Source: CAWDDG01 sp963801065
GTDB lineage: Bacteria; Actinomycetota; Actinomycetes; Jiangellales; Jiangellaceae
DNA length: 64,000 nt
Direction of reading: 5' to 3'
Assembly (NCBI GenBank): GCA_963801065.1
Contig: CAWDDG010000009.1
Span: 124,001-188,000, forward strand
Shown here: one piece after another, positions 8,205 to 17,653 of the stretch
Numbering within the stretch: the first letter of the stretch is position 1
Layout of the letters: each line of letters opens with the position of its first letter
The notes under the pieces: model-generated
Databases searched by the model: none
What the model was told of the DNA's origin: nothing
What the model saw: the letters and a program-made list of their open reading frames with translations, nothing else
Translations under genes and position numbers: made by a program

Positions 8205-8980
8205 ATTCGGCCGGCATGGGTGTGGACCGGGAGCAGAGCCGCGAGCTTCTGGAGCTGCTCGCTGCCCTACCGGCCGGCGACCCTCGCCGAGAGGACGCCC
8301 GCAACATGCTGGTGACCCTTCATCAGCCGCTCGTCGAGCATCTCGCCCGGCGGTTCCGCAACCGCGGCGAGCCCTACGACGATCTCGTCCAGGTGGCGAC
8401 GATCGGCCTGATCAAGGCGATCGATCGTTACGACCCGGGTCGGGGTGTCGAGTTCTCGACGTATGCGACGCCGACGATCGTCGGCGAGATCAAGCGCTGG
8501 TTCCGCGACAAGGGCTGGGCTGTGCGGGTCCCGCGTCGGCTCCAAGAGCTGCGCCTGGCGATCGGATCGGCGACCGGTGCGCTGACCCAGGAGCTCGGAC
8601 GCTCGCCGACGGTTGCCGAGCTTGCCGACCGGCTCGGCTCCAGCGAGGACGACATCCTCGAAGGCCTCGAGTCCGCGAACGCCTACAGCACACTCTCCCT
8701 GGATGCGCCCGACGCCGGCGAAGCCGACGGTCCCTCGGTCCTCGACATGCTGGGCACGGAGGACAGCGCGCTCGAGGGCGTCGAGAACCGTGAGGCGCTC
8801 AAGCCACTGTTGTCCCGACTTCCCGAGCGCGAGCGAAGGATCCTGCTGTTGCGGTTCTTCGCCGGGATGACGCAGTCGCAGATCGCGACCGAGGTCGGCA
8901 TCTCCCAGATGCACGTGTCGCGCCTGCTGGCACGGACGCTGGCACGGTTGCGCAGGGGCCTGCTCGCCGACGAGATCTAG
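8201..8980 (+). CDS. sigF: SigF-family stress-response sigma factor (SigB/F/G type)
   Basis: A 259-residue group-3 sigma-70 factor. Region 2 contains DLVQVATIGLIKAIDRYDP and EFSTYATPTIVGEIKRWFRD, region 3 contains RSPTVAELADRLG, and region 4 contains LPERERRILLLRFF and TQSQIATEVGISQMHVSRLL (helix-turn-helix). It directs RNA polymerase to general-stress or developmental promoters and is controlled by the anti-sigma factor encoded just upstream. The GTG at 8201 is used because it overlaps the rsbW stop; ATG 8216 is a possible alternative. Confidence 0.9.
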   Translation: MNSAGMGVDREQSRELLELLAALPAGDPRREDARNMLVTLHQPLVEHLARRFRNRGEPYDDLVQVATIGLIKAIDRYDPGRGVEFSTYATPTIVGEIKRWFRDKGWAVRVPRRLQELRLAIGSATGALTQELGRSPTVAELADRLGSSEDDILEGLESANAYSTLSLDAPDAGEADGPSVLDMLGTEDSALEGVENREALKPLLSRLPERERRILLLRFFAGMTQSQIATEVGISQMHVSRLLARTLARLRRGLLADEI

Positions 8981-8984
8981 GCGC

Positions 8985-9380
8985 TCAGGGCCGGCCCAGA
9001 GCCGCCCGGCCGCTGGGCGACAACAGGCCCAGCAGCGCCACACCCGAACCGAGCGCCAGCGGGATCGCGCCGATCCAGAACCCGGCGCGGGCCATCTCGT
9101 AGGTCACGGCAAGGGCCAGTAGCTGGAGGAAGACACCGGCCGCGTACGCCCAGCCGCGCCGCCACCACAGGCCCGCCGCGACCACCAGTACCAGCCCGCC
9201 GGTCACGAAGGCGTACGCCGTCGAGCCCTCGAACACGGCCTCGTTGCTCGGGACGTCTCCCGCGCGGCGGGCCAGGAGCCACACGCCGAAACCGAGCAGC
9301 GCCGCGCCCTGGGCTGCGACGACGGCGGTGGAGGCCGACAGCCCGGCCGGGCGCCTTGCGGGCGCGGGGTCCGTCGGCAC
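8985..9380 (-). CDS. Conserved four-helix membrane protein
   Basis: A 131-residue integral membrane protein. After a short polar start (VPTDPAPARRP) there are four hydrophobic stretches: VVAAQGAALLGFGVWLLA, AYAFVTGGLVLVVAAGLW, GWAYAAGVFLQLLALAVTY and FWIGAIPLALGSGVALLG. This is typical of small actinobacterial integral membrane proteins of unknown function. The GTG at 9380 is preferred over ATG 9440, which would overlap the divergent kinase promoter. It is convergent with sigF, 4 bp apart. Confidence 0.6.
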   Translation of the reverse strand: MPTDPAPARRPAGLSASTAVVAAQGAALLGFGVWLLARRAGDVPSNEAVFEGSTAYAFVTGGLVLVVAAGLWWRRGWAYAAGVFLQLLALAVTYEMARAGFWIGAIPLALGSGVALLGLLSPSGRAALGRP

Positions 9381-9417
9381 GGGGCAAGGGTACGGCGCGC
9401 CGGATAGCCTGACCGGC

Positions 9418-10344
9418 ATGCGCGCCCTCGTCGTCGTCAATCACCAGGCCACGACGACATCGCCGCGAACCCGCGACGTGCTCCTCGCTGCGCTGCGGCA
9501 CGACCTCAAGGTCGACGTCGCCGAGACGAGCCACCGCGGCCACGCCGTCGGACTCGCTCGGCGGGCCCGAAGCGACGGCCTCGATCTGGTCGTGGCCGTC
9601 GGTGGTGACGGAACCGTCAACGAGGTGGTCAACGGCCTGCTCGACGAGGCAGCCGGACCGAGGACGCCCGATCTCGCGATCGTGCCCGGAGGCAGCACCA
9701 ACGTCCTCGCCCGGAACCTCGGCATCCCGGAGGACCCGATCGAGGCGACGGGACAGCTGCTCGACGCCGTCCGGTCGGGCCGGCGTCGCCCGCTCGGACT
9801 CGGCCGCCTGGACGAACGGTGGTTCACGTTCTGCGCCGGCGTCGGGTACGACGCGGACGTGATCCGCGCCGTGGAGGAGCTCCGTGCCCGTGGACGACGC
9901 TCGACCCTGCCGCTGTACACCCGCACCGCGGTCCGGCGCTTCTTCGCCCAGCCCGACCGGCGCCGGGGTGGTCCGCTGACGCTCGAGCGCGACGGCGCCG
10001 ACCCGGTTCCGGGCATCGCCCTGGCCGTCGTCACCAATTGCGCACCGTGGACCTACCTGGACAGCCGAGCCCTCAACCCGACACCACAGGCCAGCTTCGA
10101 CACCGGGTTGGACCTCTTCGCGCTGACCCGGCTCCCTCTGGTCGGCACGCTGCGGCACCTCGCCGAGATCACGTTGACCGACCGGGGGCCGCGCGGACGC
10201 GACGTGATCCTCTTGCACGACCAGACAGCGTTCGCGCTGACGTCGTCGCGACCAGTTCCAATCCAGGTCGACGGCGACTATCTGGGCGAGCGCACGGCCA
10301 TGACGCTGCGCTCCTACCCCGCGGCTCTCCACCTGGTGGGCTGA
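9418..10344 (+). CDS. Diacylglycerol/lipid kinase family protein (DagK domain)
   Basis: A 308-residue protein. The N-terminal NAD-kinase-like lobe carries VAVGGDGTVNEVVNG, the nucleotide-binding GGDGT motif of the DAGK family, then VPGGSTNVLARNLGIP. The C-terminal lobe is a beta-sandwich ending in IQVDGDYLGERTAMTL. It phosphorylates a lipid acceptor with ATP at the membrane; in actinobacteria candidates include diacylglycerol and phosphatidylinositol-mannoside precursors, and the substrate cannot be told here. The ATG at 9418 gives the canonical RALVVVNHQA start. Confidence 0.85.
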   Translation: MRALVVVNHQATTTSPRTRDVLLAALRHDLKVDVAETSHRGHAVGLARRARSDGLDLVVAVGGDGTVNEVVNGLLDEAAGPRTPDLAIVPGGSTNVLARNLGIPEDPIEATGQLLDAVRSGRRRPLGLGRLDERWFTFCAGVGYDADVIRAVEELRARGRRSTLPLYTRTAVRRFFAQPDRRRGGPLTLERDGADPVPGIALAVVTNCAPWTYLDSRALNPTPQASFDTGLDLFALTRLPLVGTLRHLAEITLTDRGPRGRDVILLHDQTAFALTSSRPVPIQVDGDYLGERTAMTLRSYPAALHLVG

Positions 10345-10629
10345 TTCGGGCCCGGAATGTTCTGTTTGTCCTTATCGGTGTGACTCGGCAGACACGAATC
10401 GGCTGAGACGAGCGCCACATCTCTCTTGTTATCGGGTCACAGGTTTGTCACCCTTGTGCTGCCGCGCGGTCACCGAGACGCAGGACAGCGCGGTCGGAAC
10501 CACGTACCCCCCGCCGACGTTGTCGGATTGCGGTGCGCGTGGATTCGTGAACGATTTCACGTGATGCACCGCGTCGCTGGTCGGCGATCCCGGCCGACGA
10601 GGCCATTTGTACAAGGAGCTGTGAGACTC

Positions 10630-10881
10630 ATGGACTGGCGCCACCGTGCCGCCTGCCGTGACGAGGACCCCGAGCTGTTCTTCCCGATCGGCAACACCGG
10701 CCCGGCGTTGCTGCAGATCGAAGAGGCGAAGGCGGTCTGCCGTCGTTGCGACGTCCGCGAGGCCTGTCTGCAGTGGGCGCTGGAGAGCGGACAGGACGCA
10801 GGTGTCTGGGGCGGGCTGTCCGAGGACGAGCGACGAGCGCTCAAGCGCCGCAATGCTCGGGCCCGGGCGCGCGCCTACTAG
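10630..10881 (+). CDS. whiB1: WhiB1-type iron-sulfur transcriptional regulator
   Basis: An 83-residue Wbl protein. Cys9, Cys37, Cys40 and Cys46 sit exactly where the [4Fe-4S] ligands of mycobacterial WhiB1 lie, followed by the turn motif GVWGGLSEDERRALKRR and a basic tail for DNA binding. WhiB1 proteins bind the housekeeping sigma factor and respond to nitric oxide. AAGGAG at 10612-10617 lies 12 nt before the ATG; GTG 10621 is possible but gives an atypical N-terminus. The 285-bp upstream region has no other gene and includes GTCACAGGTTTGTCAC (10437-10452). Convergent with pdtaS, as in M. tuberculosis. Confidence 0.92.
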   Translation: MDWRHRAACRDEDPELFFPIGNTGPALLQIEEAKAVCRRCDVREACLQWALESGQDAGVWGGLSEDERRALKRRNARARARAY

Positions 10882-10898
10882 ATCCGAGACGATCGTCC

Positions 10899-10932
10899 AG
10901 CGCCCCGCCCGCCATCCGGCCGGCGGGGCGCC
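10899..10932. terminator. Bidirectional terminator between whiB1 and pdtaS
   Basis: GCGCCCCGCC (10900-10909) pairs with GGCGGGGCGC (10922-10931) around a 12-nt loop. It lies 18 nt after the whiB1 stop and about 38 nt beyond the pdtaS stop, so it can serve both convergent genes. Confidence 0.75.
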
Positions 10933-10968
10933 TGCCTCCCCGGTCCCCGCCGGTTGACCACGAGGGGG

Positions 10969-12432
10969 CTAGAGGTCGCGGGCGGGTAGGTCCAGCACGA
11001 CGCGGGTGCCGCCGGACGGGCGCGGTCCCACGTCGAGCGTGCCACCGAGCTCTCCGACCACCAGGGTGCGCACGATCTGCAGGCCCAGCCGCCCCGATTC
11101 CTCGGCGTCGAACCCGAGCGGCAGACCCCGGCCGTCGTCCTCGACGACCACCCGCAACCGCCCTGCCCTCCGGTCGGCGCAGAGCTCGACGCAGCCCGCC
11201 TGCTCCCCGAGACCGTGTTCGACGGCGTTCTGCAGGAGCTCGGTCAGTGCCATCGCCAGCGGCGTCGCGACCCCCGCGTCGAGGACGCCGAACGCCCCGG
11301 TCCGCTCGGCATGTACTCTCGGCTCGGCCGTCGCCACCTCGGCCACCATTGCGAGCAATCGGTCGGCCACGCCGTCGAAATCCACGGTGTCGTCGACCGT
11401 CTGGGACAGCGTGTCGTGCACGATCGCGATCGTCCCGACGCGGCGCACGGCCTCCTCCAGAGCGGCCCGGCCGTCGGCCGCGCCGATCCGCCTGGCTTGG
11501 AGGCGCAGCAGGGCTGCCACAGTCTGCAGGTTGTTCTTCACCCGGTGGTGGATCTCCCGGATGGTCGCGTCCTTGGTGATCAGCTCGCGCTCGCGGCGGC
11601 GGACCTCGGTCACGTCCCGGCAGAGAACCAGGGCACCGACGTGCTGGCCCGCGGGGTCCAGCGGGATCGCCCGAAGCGACATGAACGCACCGTTCGCCTC
11701 GATCTCGGTCCGCCGGTGAGCCCGTCCGCCGACGACCACCTCGAGGGCCTCGTCGACGGCGCCCTCCGGTGGCGCCAGCCGGGCGGTGACCTCGCCCAAC
11801 CGCTCCCCCACCAGGTCGGCCGTGAGGCCGAGCCGTCGGTACACCGAGAGCGCGTTCGGGCTCGCGTACGTCACGACCCCCGCGGAGTCCAGCCGGATGA
11901 ATCCGTCGCCTACGCGGGGAGCACCGCGTCGGCCCATGTCGGTGCCAGAGCTCGGAAACCGTCCCTCGGCCACCAGCTTCGCGAGCTGCCCCGCACACTC
12001 CAGGTAGGCGAGCTCCAACCGGCTTGGCGTACGCACCGACATCAGGTTGGTGTTGCGAGCCACGACGGCGAGCACATGGTCATCCCTGCGGACCGGGATG
12101 GCCTCGACCCGGACGGGCACATCGTCCCACCACTCCGGGTCACCATCGCGGCGGATGGTCCCCTCGTCGAACGCAGCGTCGACGAGCGGACGCCTGCCCC
12201 GGCGTAGCAGCGACCCGACGAGATCCTCGACGTAGGCCGTCGGACCTGTCGTCGGGCGCATCTGGGCGGCCGCCCGGAAACCATCTCCGGCACGTTCCGG
12301 CACCCACAGCACGAGGTCCGCGAAGGAGAGGTCGGCGAGCAGTTGCCAGTCGGCGACCAGGGCGTGCAGCCACTCCAGGTCGGCTTCGGAGAGGTCGGTG
12401 TGCTGGCGGACGACGTCGTTGAGCGACGGCAC
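10969..12432 (-). CDS. pdtaS: PdtaS-like sensor histidine kinase (HisKA_2 type)
   Basis: A 487-residue soluble kinase without transmembrane segments. Order: GAF-like N-terminal sensor (about 1-155), PAS domain (about 172-280, with FIRLDSAGVVTYASPNAL), HisKA_2 dimerisation helix with EIHHRVKNNLQTVAALLRL (phospho-acceptor His295), and HWE/HisKA_2-type ATPase with ALTELLQNAVEHG and VVEDDGRGLPLGF. The partner in M. tuberculosis, PdtaR, is an ANTAR RNA-binding antiterminator; it is not in this window. The GTG at 12432 starts PSLNDVVRQHTDLS, the usual N-terminus. Position beside whiB1 is conserved. Confidence 0.9.
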   Translation of the reverse strand: MPSLNDVVRQHTDLSEADLEWLHALVADWQLLADLSFADLVLWVPERAGDGFRAAAQMRPTTGPTAYVEDLVGSLLRRGRRPLVDAAFDEGTIRRDGDPEWWDDVPVRVEAIPVRRDDHVLAVVARNTNLMSVRTPSRLELAYLECAGQLAKLVAEGRFPSSGTDMGRRGAPRVGDGFIRLDSAGVVTYASPNALSVYRRLGLTADLVGERLGEVTARLAPPEGAVDEALEVVVGGRAHRRTEIEANGAFMSLRAIPLDPAGQHVGALVLCRDVTEVRRRERELITKDATIREIHHRVKNNLQTVAALLRLQARRIGAADGRAALEEAVRRVGTIAIVHDTLSQTVDDTVDFDGVADRLLAMVAEVATAEPRVHAERTGAFGVLDAGVATPLAMALTELLQNAVEHGLGEQAGCVELCADRRAGRLRVVVEDDGRGLPLGFDAEESGRLGLQIVRTLVVGELGGTLDVGPRPSGGTRVVLDLPARDL

Positions 12433-12522
12433 AACTGCGAGCCTAGTCAGGACCGGGAATTGCTCCCGAACCGACGCATACCCGTGGCAGCGGCCGGCCG
12501 GAGCCTCTGCGAAGATGCCCGC

Positions 12523-13404
12523 GTGCGGTTGTCGTACTGGGAGCGGGTCGTTGCCGACGGCTACCGGGTTCCATACGGTGCGGCCCTGGACGACCTGACG
12601 ACCGACCTGGTCATGATGCTCGCCGACGGCGACCCGCGGGTCCGCGACGACATCGCCTACTCGGTGCTGTCGACCTGGGTCTCGGAGGGTGTCTACGACG
12701 AGCTGCTCGCCGGACTCGGCGACGGTCTCGTGCTCGGCCTGCGGGTGGGCCTCGGCGAGGACGGAACCGACACGGTCCTGCGTCGGTCGTTCTCAGCCGT
12801 CGCACTGGCTGCCGTGATTGCACGGGACAACGCGGTTCACACGCTGCATCCAACGACGGTGCTCACCTGGGCCGATCGATCGGTTGCGTGGTTCCTGGCC
12901 GAGCGCGACCTACGTGGTTGGATCCCCGAGCGAGGCTGGGTGCACGCGGCAGCGCATGGCGCGGATCTGTTCGCGACGTTGGCGGCCTCACGCCATCTCG
13001 GCGCCGAGGAGCTGCGCGTCCTGCTCGATGTCGTCGCCGAACGGCTGCTCATCCCCACCGAGCATCGCTATGCCGCCGGTGAGGACGACCGTCTCGCGTA
13101 CGCCACGATGTCGCTGCTGCACCGCGATCTCGTGTCGGTCGACACCCTCGAGTCGTGGCTCGAACGCCTGGCCACGCTGTGGTCCGAGCCGCTCACGCCT
13201 GGTGCGCGAGAGTCCGCCACCCGAGCCAACGGGATCGCCTACGCCCGAGCCCTGCATCTGCAGCTCCTGCTGGGTGTCAGCGGCACACCGACGCAGGACG
13301 CCATGGCCAACCCCGCCGTGACGCCGAGCTGCCGGCCCGACCTGCTGATCGCGCTGCAACGTTCCCTCCGGTCGAGCGAACCCCGGATCTTCCGCCGCGC
13401 CTGA
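12523..13404 (+). CDS. DUF2785 family protein
   Basis: A 293-residue, mostly alpha-helical cytoplasmic protein. Matching family blocks are DPRVRDDIAYSVLSTWV, GVYDELLAGL, RGWIPERGWVHAAAHGADLF, and EDDRLAYATMSLLHRDLV. The RGW..VHA.AH segment is the DUF2785 hallmark. The helical repeat character resembles HEAT-like proteins; function unknown. The GTG at 12523 is chosen because the upstream in-frame extension overlaps pdtaS antisense and lacks similarity to the family. Confidence 0.75.
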   Translation: MRLSYWERVVADGYRVPYGAALDDLTTDLVMMLADGDPRVRDDIAYSVLSTWVSEGVYDELLAGLGDGLVLGLRVGLGEDGTDTVLRRSFSAVALAAVIARDNAVHTLHPTTVLTWADRSVAWFLAERDLRGWIPERGWVHAAAHGADLFATLAASRHLGAEELRVLLDVVAERLLIPTEHRYAAGEDDRLAYATMSLLHRDLVSVDTLESWLERLATLWSEPLTPGARESATRANGIAYARALHLQLLLGVSGTPTQDAMANPAVTPSCRPDLLIALQRSLRSSEPRIFRRA

Positions 13405-13436
13405 CTCCGGTGGTCGAGCCGTGTAGCGTCGCTTCC

Positions 13437-15120
13437 GTGGGTATTTCGCATCGCAACAACTCCGGCCCGCCCATGCTCGAGGGGCATGCGGGCAACCACG
13501 CCCGCGCCGTCTTCGCGAACCACGGCGTCGAGACGATGTGGACGCTCTCCGGCGCACACGTCTTCCCGCTCTACGACGCGGCCGTGCGCGGTGAGCCGGC
13601 GATGCGCATCGTCGACGTCCGGCACGAGCAGACGGCGGTCTTCGGGGCGGAGGCGACGGCGAAGCTCACGCGGCGGCCCGGGCTCGCGGTCCTCACGGCC
13701 GGGCCGGGTGTCACCAACGGTGTCAGCGGGATCGCCCAGGCCTATTTCAGCGGCGTGCCGCTGCTCGCCGTCGGAGGTCGGGCCCCGCAGTTCCGGTGGG
13801 GGACAGGCGCGCTCCAGGAGCTGGACCATCCGCCGATCCTGGCGCCGGTCACGAAGCGATCCGTCACCGCTCACAAGACCGCCGACGTCGCAGCCGTCCT
13901 CGACCAGGCGTTGAACGTTGCTGACGCGTCACACCGCGGGCCGGTCTTCGTCGATGTCCCGATGGACGAGCTCTACAGCCGTGCCGAGGTCGAGATCCCG
14001 CAGGTGGCGTCGCGAGTGCGGAATTCTCCGGATCCCGACGACCTGGGCGGTGTCGCCGCGCTGCTCGCGGCCGCCGAACGCCCAGTGCTGGTCATCGGTT
14101 CGGATGTCTGGATGGACGGCGCCGAGACCGCAGCCGTGCGGTTCGTCGAGGAGACCGGGCTCCCGATCGTGGCGAACGGCATGGGTCGCGGCATCCTGCC
14201 CCGCGGTCACCGGCTGCTGGTCAACCGGGCCCGGTCGACGGCCTTCAAGGGCGCCGACCTCGTGATCGTCGCTGGTACCCCGCTGGACTTCCGGCTCGGA
14301 TTCGGCGTGTTCGGCGGTGGCGAGGGCGTCGCGTCGACCCGCGTCGTCCACCTGGCCGACTCCCCCGGCCAGGTCGCCGCAGCATGTCGAGCTCGCCGGG
14401 TCGGCCGCCGGTGACCTCACGCTGGTCTTCGACGGGCTGCTCGAGGCATACGCCGCGGAGCTTCGCCGCACGAGGTACGACGGCTGGGCGTCCGACCTGC
14501 TCGACGCCGTCGCCGCCGCGATCGAGCGCGACTCGCCGCTGCTGGCCGCAGCCGCCGATCCGGTGCACCCGGCGCGGATATACGGCGAACTGCTGCCGAT
14601 TCTCGCCGACGACGCCGTCGTGATCGGTGACGGCGGCGACTTCGTGTCATGGGCCGGCAGGTTTGTCGAGCCTGGCCGCGCTGGCTGTTGGCTCGACCCC
14701 GGTCCCTTCGGCTGCCTCGGGGCAGGGGCCGGCGCGGCTGCAGCTGCTCGGCTCGCCCGCCCGTCCAGCCAGGTCGTCCTGCTCTACGGCGACGGCGCGG
14801 CAGGCCTGTCCCTGATGGATGTCGACACCATGGTCCGTCACCAGTTGCCGGTCGTCATGGTCGTGGGCAACAACGGTGGCTGGGGTCTGGAGAAGCACCC
14901 GATGCGGTTCCTCTACGGCTACGACGTGGCAGCGGAGCTGCGCCCCGGGACCGGATACGACGCGATCGTCCGGGCGCTCGGCGGCGCGGGTGAGACGGTC
15001 ACCCGTCCGGACGAGATCGGCCCCGCCCTACAGCGGGCCTTCGACGCGAATGTCCCATACCTGGTGAACGTGCTCTGCGACCCGGAGGTCGCGTACCCCC
15101 GCTCGACCACCGGAGTCTGA
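13437..15120 (+). pseudogene. Thiamine-diphosphate-dependent enzyme (acetolactate-synthase-like), frameshifted
   Basis: Two frames together encode a full ThDP enzyme of about 560 residues. Frame 1 (13437 to about 14378) has the PYR domain with RHEQTAVFGAEATAK (catalytic Glu) and LTAGPGVTNG. Frame 2 (about 14380 to 15120) resumes at QHVELAGSAAGDL and carries the ThDP motif GDGAAGLSLMD followed by VVGNNGGWGLEK. One extra base around 14379 (in GCCGCAGCATG) breaks the frame. All catalytic motifs are intact on either side, so this is a very young mutation or a sequencing error. The family includes acetolactate synthases and oxalyl-CoA decarboxylase-like enzymes; substrate not predictable. GTG 13437 or ATG 13473 may be the start. 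Confidence 0.8.
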
Positions 15121-15135
15121 TCCTACGATTCCGGC

Positions 15136-15870
15136 ATGGGCCGCCGCGACGATCACCGATCGATCCTCCGGGCGCTGCCCGCGGGCGAATGGCTGCCGTA
15201 CCTGAAGCGGCACTCGGGTCTGCCGGGCCCCCGGGCGGACCTCGAGCTCGCTCAGGCGGTCGCCGACGAGGGCGACCGAACCACGTTCGACTCGCTCCTC
15301 GCGACCGATGACGAGTACCTCCGGCTGTGCGGCACGATCGGGCTCGGCTCGCTTCTCGCAGACCGACCGGACGCGGAGCTCGAGAACAGGCTGCGCGGTG
15401 ATGCCGCCGACGCCCGCTGGCGGGTGCGCGAGGGCGTCGCCATGGCGTTGCAGCGGCTCGGCGACGCCGACATGGGACGCCTGCAGGACGTCGTCACCCG
15501 CTGGTCGTCACATGCGGACCCGCTCGTCCAGCGCGCCGCCGTCGCGGGGCTGTGCGAGCCCCGGCTCCTGCGTGAACCCGGCGACGCCGCCCGCGCCGTC
15601 GACGTGTGCGCTCAGGTCACGGCAACCCTGGCCGCGCGTCCCGCGGACCGGCGTCGCGACGACGGCGTGCTCGCCCTGCGGAAGGCGCTGGGCTACTGCT
15701 GGAGTGTTGCTGTGGCGGCAGACCCGCAGAACGGGCTGCCGCCGTTCCTGGCACTGCAGGATTCCGCCGATCCAGACCTGGCCTGGATCGTGAAGGAGAA
15801 CCTGAAGAAGTCACGGCTGGTCGCCGTCATGGCGACGTCGGCGTCACCGCGGGGTCTGGCGGAACGCTGA
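15136..15870 (+). CDS. HEAT-repeat protein
   Basis: A 244-residue soluble helical protein with consecutive HEAT-like units: DEYLRLCGTIGLGSLLAD, DARWRVREGVAMALQRLGDA, and DPLVQRAAVAGLCEPRLL. Such proteins are binding scaffolds. No partner is apparent. It starts 15 nt after the ThDP enzyme stop and may be cotranscribed. Its last 27 bp overlap the 3' end of the convergent GlxA-type regulator. Confidence 0.75.
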   Translation: MGRRDDHRSILRALPAGEWLPYLKRHSGLPGPRADLELAQAVADEGDRTTFDSLLATDDEYLRLCGTIGLGSLLADRPDAELENRLRGDAADARWRVREGVAMALQRLGDADMGRLQDVVTRWSSHADPLVQRAAVAGLCEPRLLREPGDAARAVDVCAQVTATLAARPADRRRDDGVLALRKALGYCWSVAVAADPQNGLPPFLALQDSADPDLAWIVKENLKKSRLVAVMATSASPRGLAER

Positions 15871-16797
15871 CCGGTACGCCTGCGGAGTCGTGCCAAGGCG
15901 CTTCGCGAAGTGGTGACGCAACACGCTGGCCGTGCCGAACCCGCACCGCGAGGCCACGACCTCGATCGGGTCCTCGCCCTCTTCCAGCAGTTTCTGCGCC
16001 GCCGAGACCCGGCGGGCGAGCAGCCAGTCGTAAGGCGTGGTGCCGGTCTCGGCCCGGAACCTGCGGGCGAACGTACGCGGCGACATGTTCGCCAGCTTGG
16101 CCAGCGACTCGACGGTCATCTCCTCGTCGAGGCGCCCGGCCATGTAGTCGAGAACGCCGGACAGCGTCTGGACCCCTGCCGGACGAATCGGCGCCTCGAC
16201 GAACTGGGCCTGGCCGCCGTCGCGGTGTGGCGGCACGACCATCCGGCGGGCGATGGTCGCGGCCATCGCCGCCCCGTATTCCGTCCGCCACAGGTGCAGG
16301 CACGCATCGATGCCGGCGGCCGTGCCGGCACTCGTGATGACGCCGCCGTCCTCGACATAGAGGACTCCCGGGTCCACCTTGGCCAGCGGATACCTCGCCG
16401 CGAGCTCGTCGGCGTCGTGCCAGTGGGCGGTGCACTTCCGGCCGTCGAGCAGACCGGCCGCGGCGAGCACGAACGCGCCCGTGCACACCGAGAGCACCCG
16501 CGCGCCTCGGTCGACTGCCGCCCGGAGCGCGTCGAGCACGGGCTCCGGGTAGTCACGGTCCTTGGGCACCGCCGGTACGCCGATCAGGTCGGCCTCGGCC
16601 AACCGGTCGATACCCTCCTCTACGACCAGCGCGAATCCCATCGACGTCTCCACCCTGCCTGGCGACACGCCGCAGACGGCGAAGTCGAGGCGGGGTACGC
16701 CTTGGTCCGAGCGGTCGACCCCGAAGGACTCGCACAGGACGCCGAGCTCGAAGGGAGCGACCCCATCCAGCGCGATGGCTGCGACGTTTCGAAGCAT
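15844..16797 (-). CDS. GlxA-family AraC-type transcriptional regulator
   Basis: A 317-residue regulator. The N-terminal DJ-1/PfpI-like domain (about 1-190) has APFELGVLCESFGVD and the nucleophile-elbow-like VLSVCTGAFVLAAAGLLDGR with Cys. The C-terminal AraC double helix-turn-helix has MTVESLAKLANMSPRTFARR and DPIEVVASRCGFGTASVLRH. Relatives control amino-acid, quaternary-amine or lipid catabolism, often of adjacent genes, but no clear target lies beside this one. Start ATG at 16797. Confidence 0.88.
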   Translation of the reverse strand: MLRNVAAIALDGVAPFELGVLCESFGVDRSDQGVPRLDFAVCGVSPGRVETSMGFALVVEEGIDRLAEADLIGVPAVPKDRDYPEPVLDALRAAVDRGARVLSVCTGAFVLAAAGLLDGRKCTAHWHDADELAARYPLAKVDPGVLYVEDGGVITSAGTAAGIDACLHLWRTEYGAAMAATIARRMVVPPHRDGGQAQFVEAPIRPAGVQTLSGVLDYMAGRLDEEMTVESLAKLANMSPRTFARRFRAETGTTPYDWLLARRVSAAQKLLEEGEDPIEVVASRCGFGTASVLRHHFAKRLGTTPQAYRSAFRQTPR

Positions 16798-16891
16798 CCC
16801 GTCAGTGTGCCACAGCGAATGGCAGTATGTCGATGATGTAGGGCAGTCCTGCCACTGTTGGCAGGAAGTCCACGAGAGCATACTTCCAGTC

Positions 16892-17059
16892 ATGACAACC
16901 ATCTTGATTGCAGCACTCCTCGTCAGCCTCCTGATCGCCGGCGTCATCGAGCTGAACCACTGGCTCGGCGACGACGGCGGGCCGCGGCCCGACCGGCTGC
17001 CGCGCCTCGAAGACGGCTGGTCCTCGAGCCTGCCGACCCGCCCGTACGCGCTGCGCTGA
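16892..17059 (+). CDS. Small single-pass membrane protein
   Basis: A 55-residue protein with one hydrophobic helix ILIAALLVSLLIAGVIEL near the N-terminus and a polar Pro/Arg-rich tail ending SSSLPTRPYALR. It lies between the GlxA-type regulator (divergent) and the GNAT gene, whose GTG directly follows its stop. The tight join suggests a shared transcript. No family recognised; it could be spurious, but codon use is normal. Confidence 0.5.
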   Translation: MTTILIAALLVSLLIAGVIELNHWLGDDGGPRPDRLPRLEDGWSSSLPTRPYALR

Positions 17060-17590
17060 GTGTCGGTGCCCCCGACTAACGTGCAGGTCGTGACGCGACC
17101 GACGACGTTGGTTATTCGCGCGCCAGAGCCGCACGAGCTGGCCGAGGCGGGCGCCGTCACCGAGGCGGCGTACCGAGCGGACGGCCTCGCAGACGGTGGA
17201 TATGCCGAGCGGCTCCGCGACGCCGGCCGCCGCGCCGCCGAGGCCGAGCTCCTCGTCGCCGTCGACGGCGGCGGCGCGGTGCTCGGTAGCGTGACGTTCT
17301 GTCCTGCCGGCAGCCCATGGCGTGAGCTCGCCCTCGACGACGAGGGCGAGCTCCGCATGCTCGCCGTCCGTCCGGAGGCGCAGCGTCTGGGCGTCGGTCG
17401 CGCACTGACGCACGCCTGTATCACGCGGGCTCGCGAGCTCGGGTTCCGGGCACTCGTCCTGTCCACGCCGTCGGGAGCCTCGGCACCACACCGTCTCTAC
17501 GAGAGCCTCGGCTTCCTCCGCGATCGTGCCCGTGACTGGTCTCCGGTTCCCGGTGTCGACCTTCTCGCGTACGTGCTGCCGCTGGACTGA
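17060..17590 (+). CDS. GNAT-family N-acetyltransferase
   Basis: A protein of up to 176 residues with the GNAT fold. Motif A is RMLAVRPEAQRLGVGRALTH, with the acetyl-CoA pyrophosphate loop R/Q-x-x-G-x-G/A, and motif B is RLYESLGFLRD near the end. It transfers an acetyl group to an amine; substrate unknown. GTG 17060 abuts the preceding stop; GTG 17081 and GTG 17090 (TRPTTLVIRAPEPHE) are equally plausible and closer to the domain start. Confidence 0.85.
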   Translation: MSVPPTNVQVVTRPTTLVIRAPEPHELAEAGAVTEAAYRADGLADGGYAERLRDAGRRAAEAELLVAVDGGGAVLGSVTFCPAGSPWRELALDDEGELRMLAVRPEAQRLGVGRALTHACITRARELGFRALVLSTPSGASAPHRLYESLGFLRDRARDWSPVPGVDLLAYVLPLD

Positions 17591-17653
17591 GCCTGGGGTT
17601 GTGCCGCATTGTTCGGCGTACGGTTAACGCGACCGCCGACGAAGCGAGCCGAC

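Noticed and set aside
8977..10332. 451-codon minus-strand frame across the lipid kinase
   Set aside because: Antisense of the GGDGT kinase; only the membrane protein at 8985-9380 in another frame is credible.
10437..10452. GTCACAGGTTTGTCAC upstream of whiB1 as a CRP site
   Set aside because: The halves are direct rather than inverted repeats and do not fit TGTGA-N6-TCACA.
11215..12207. 330-codon plus-strand frame opposite pdtaS
   Set aside because: Antisense to an intact kinase with all motifs.
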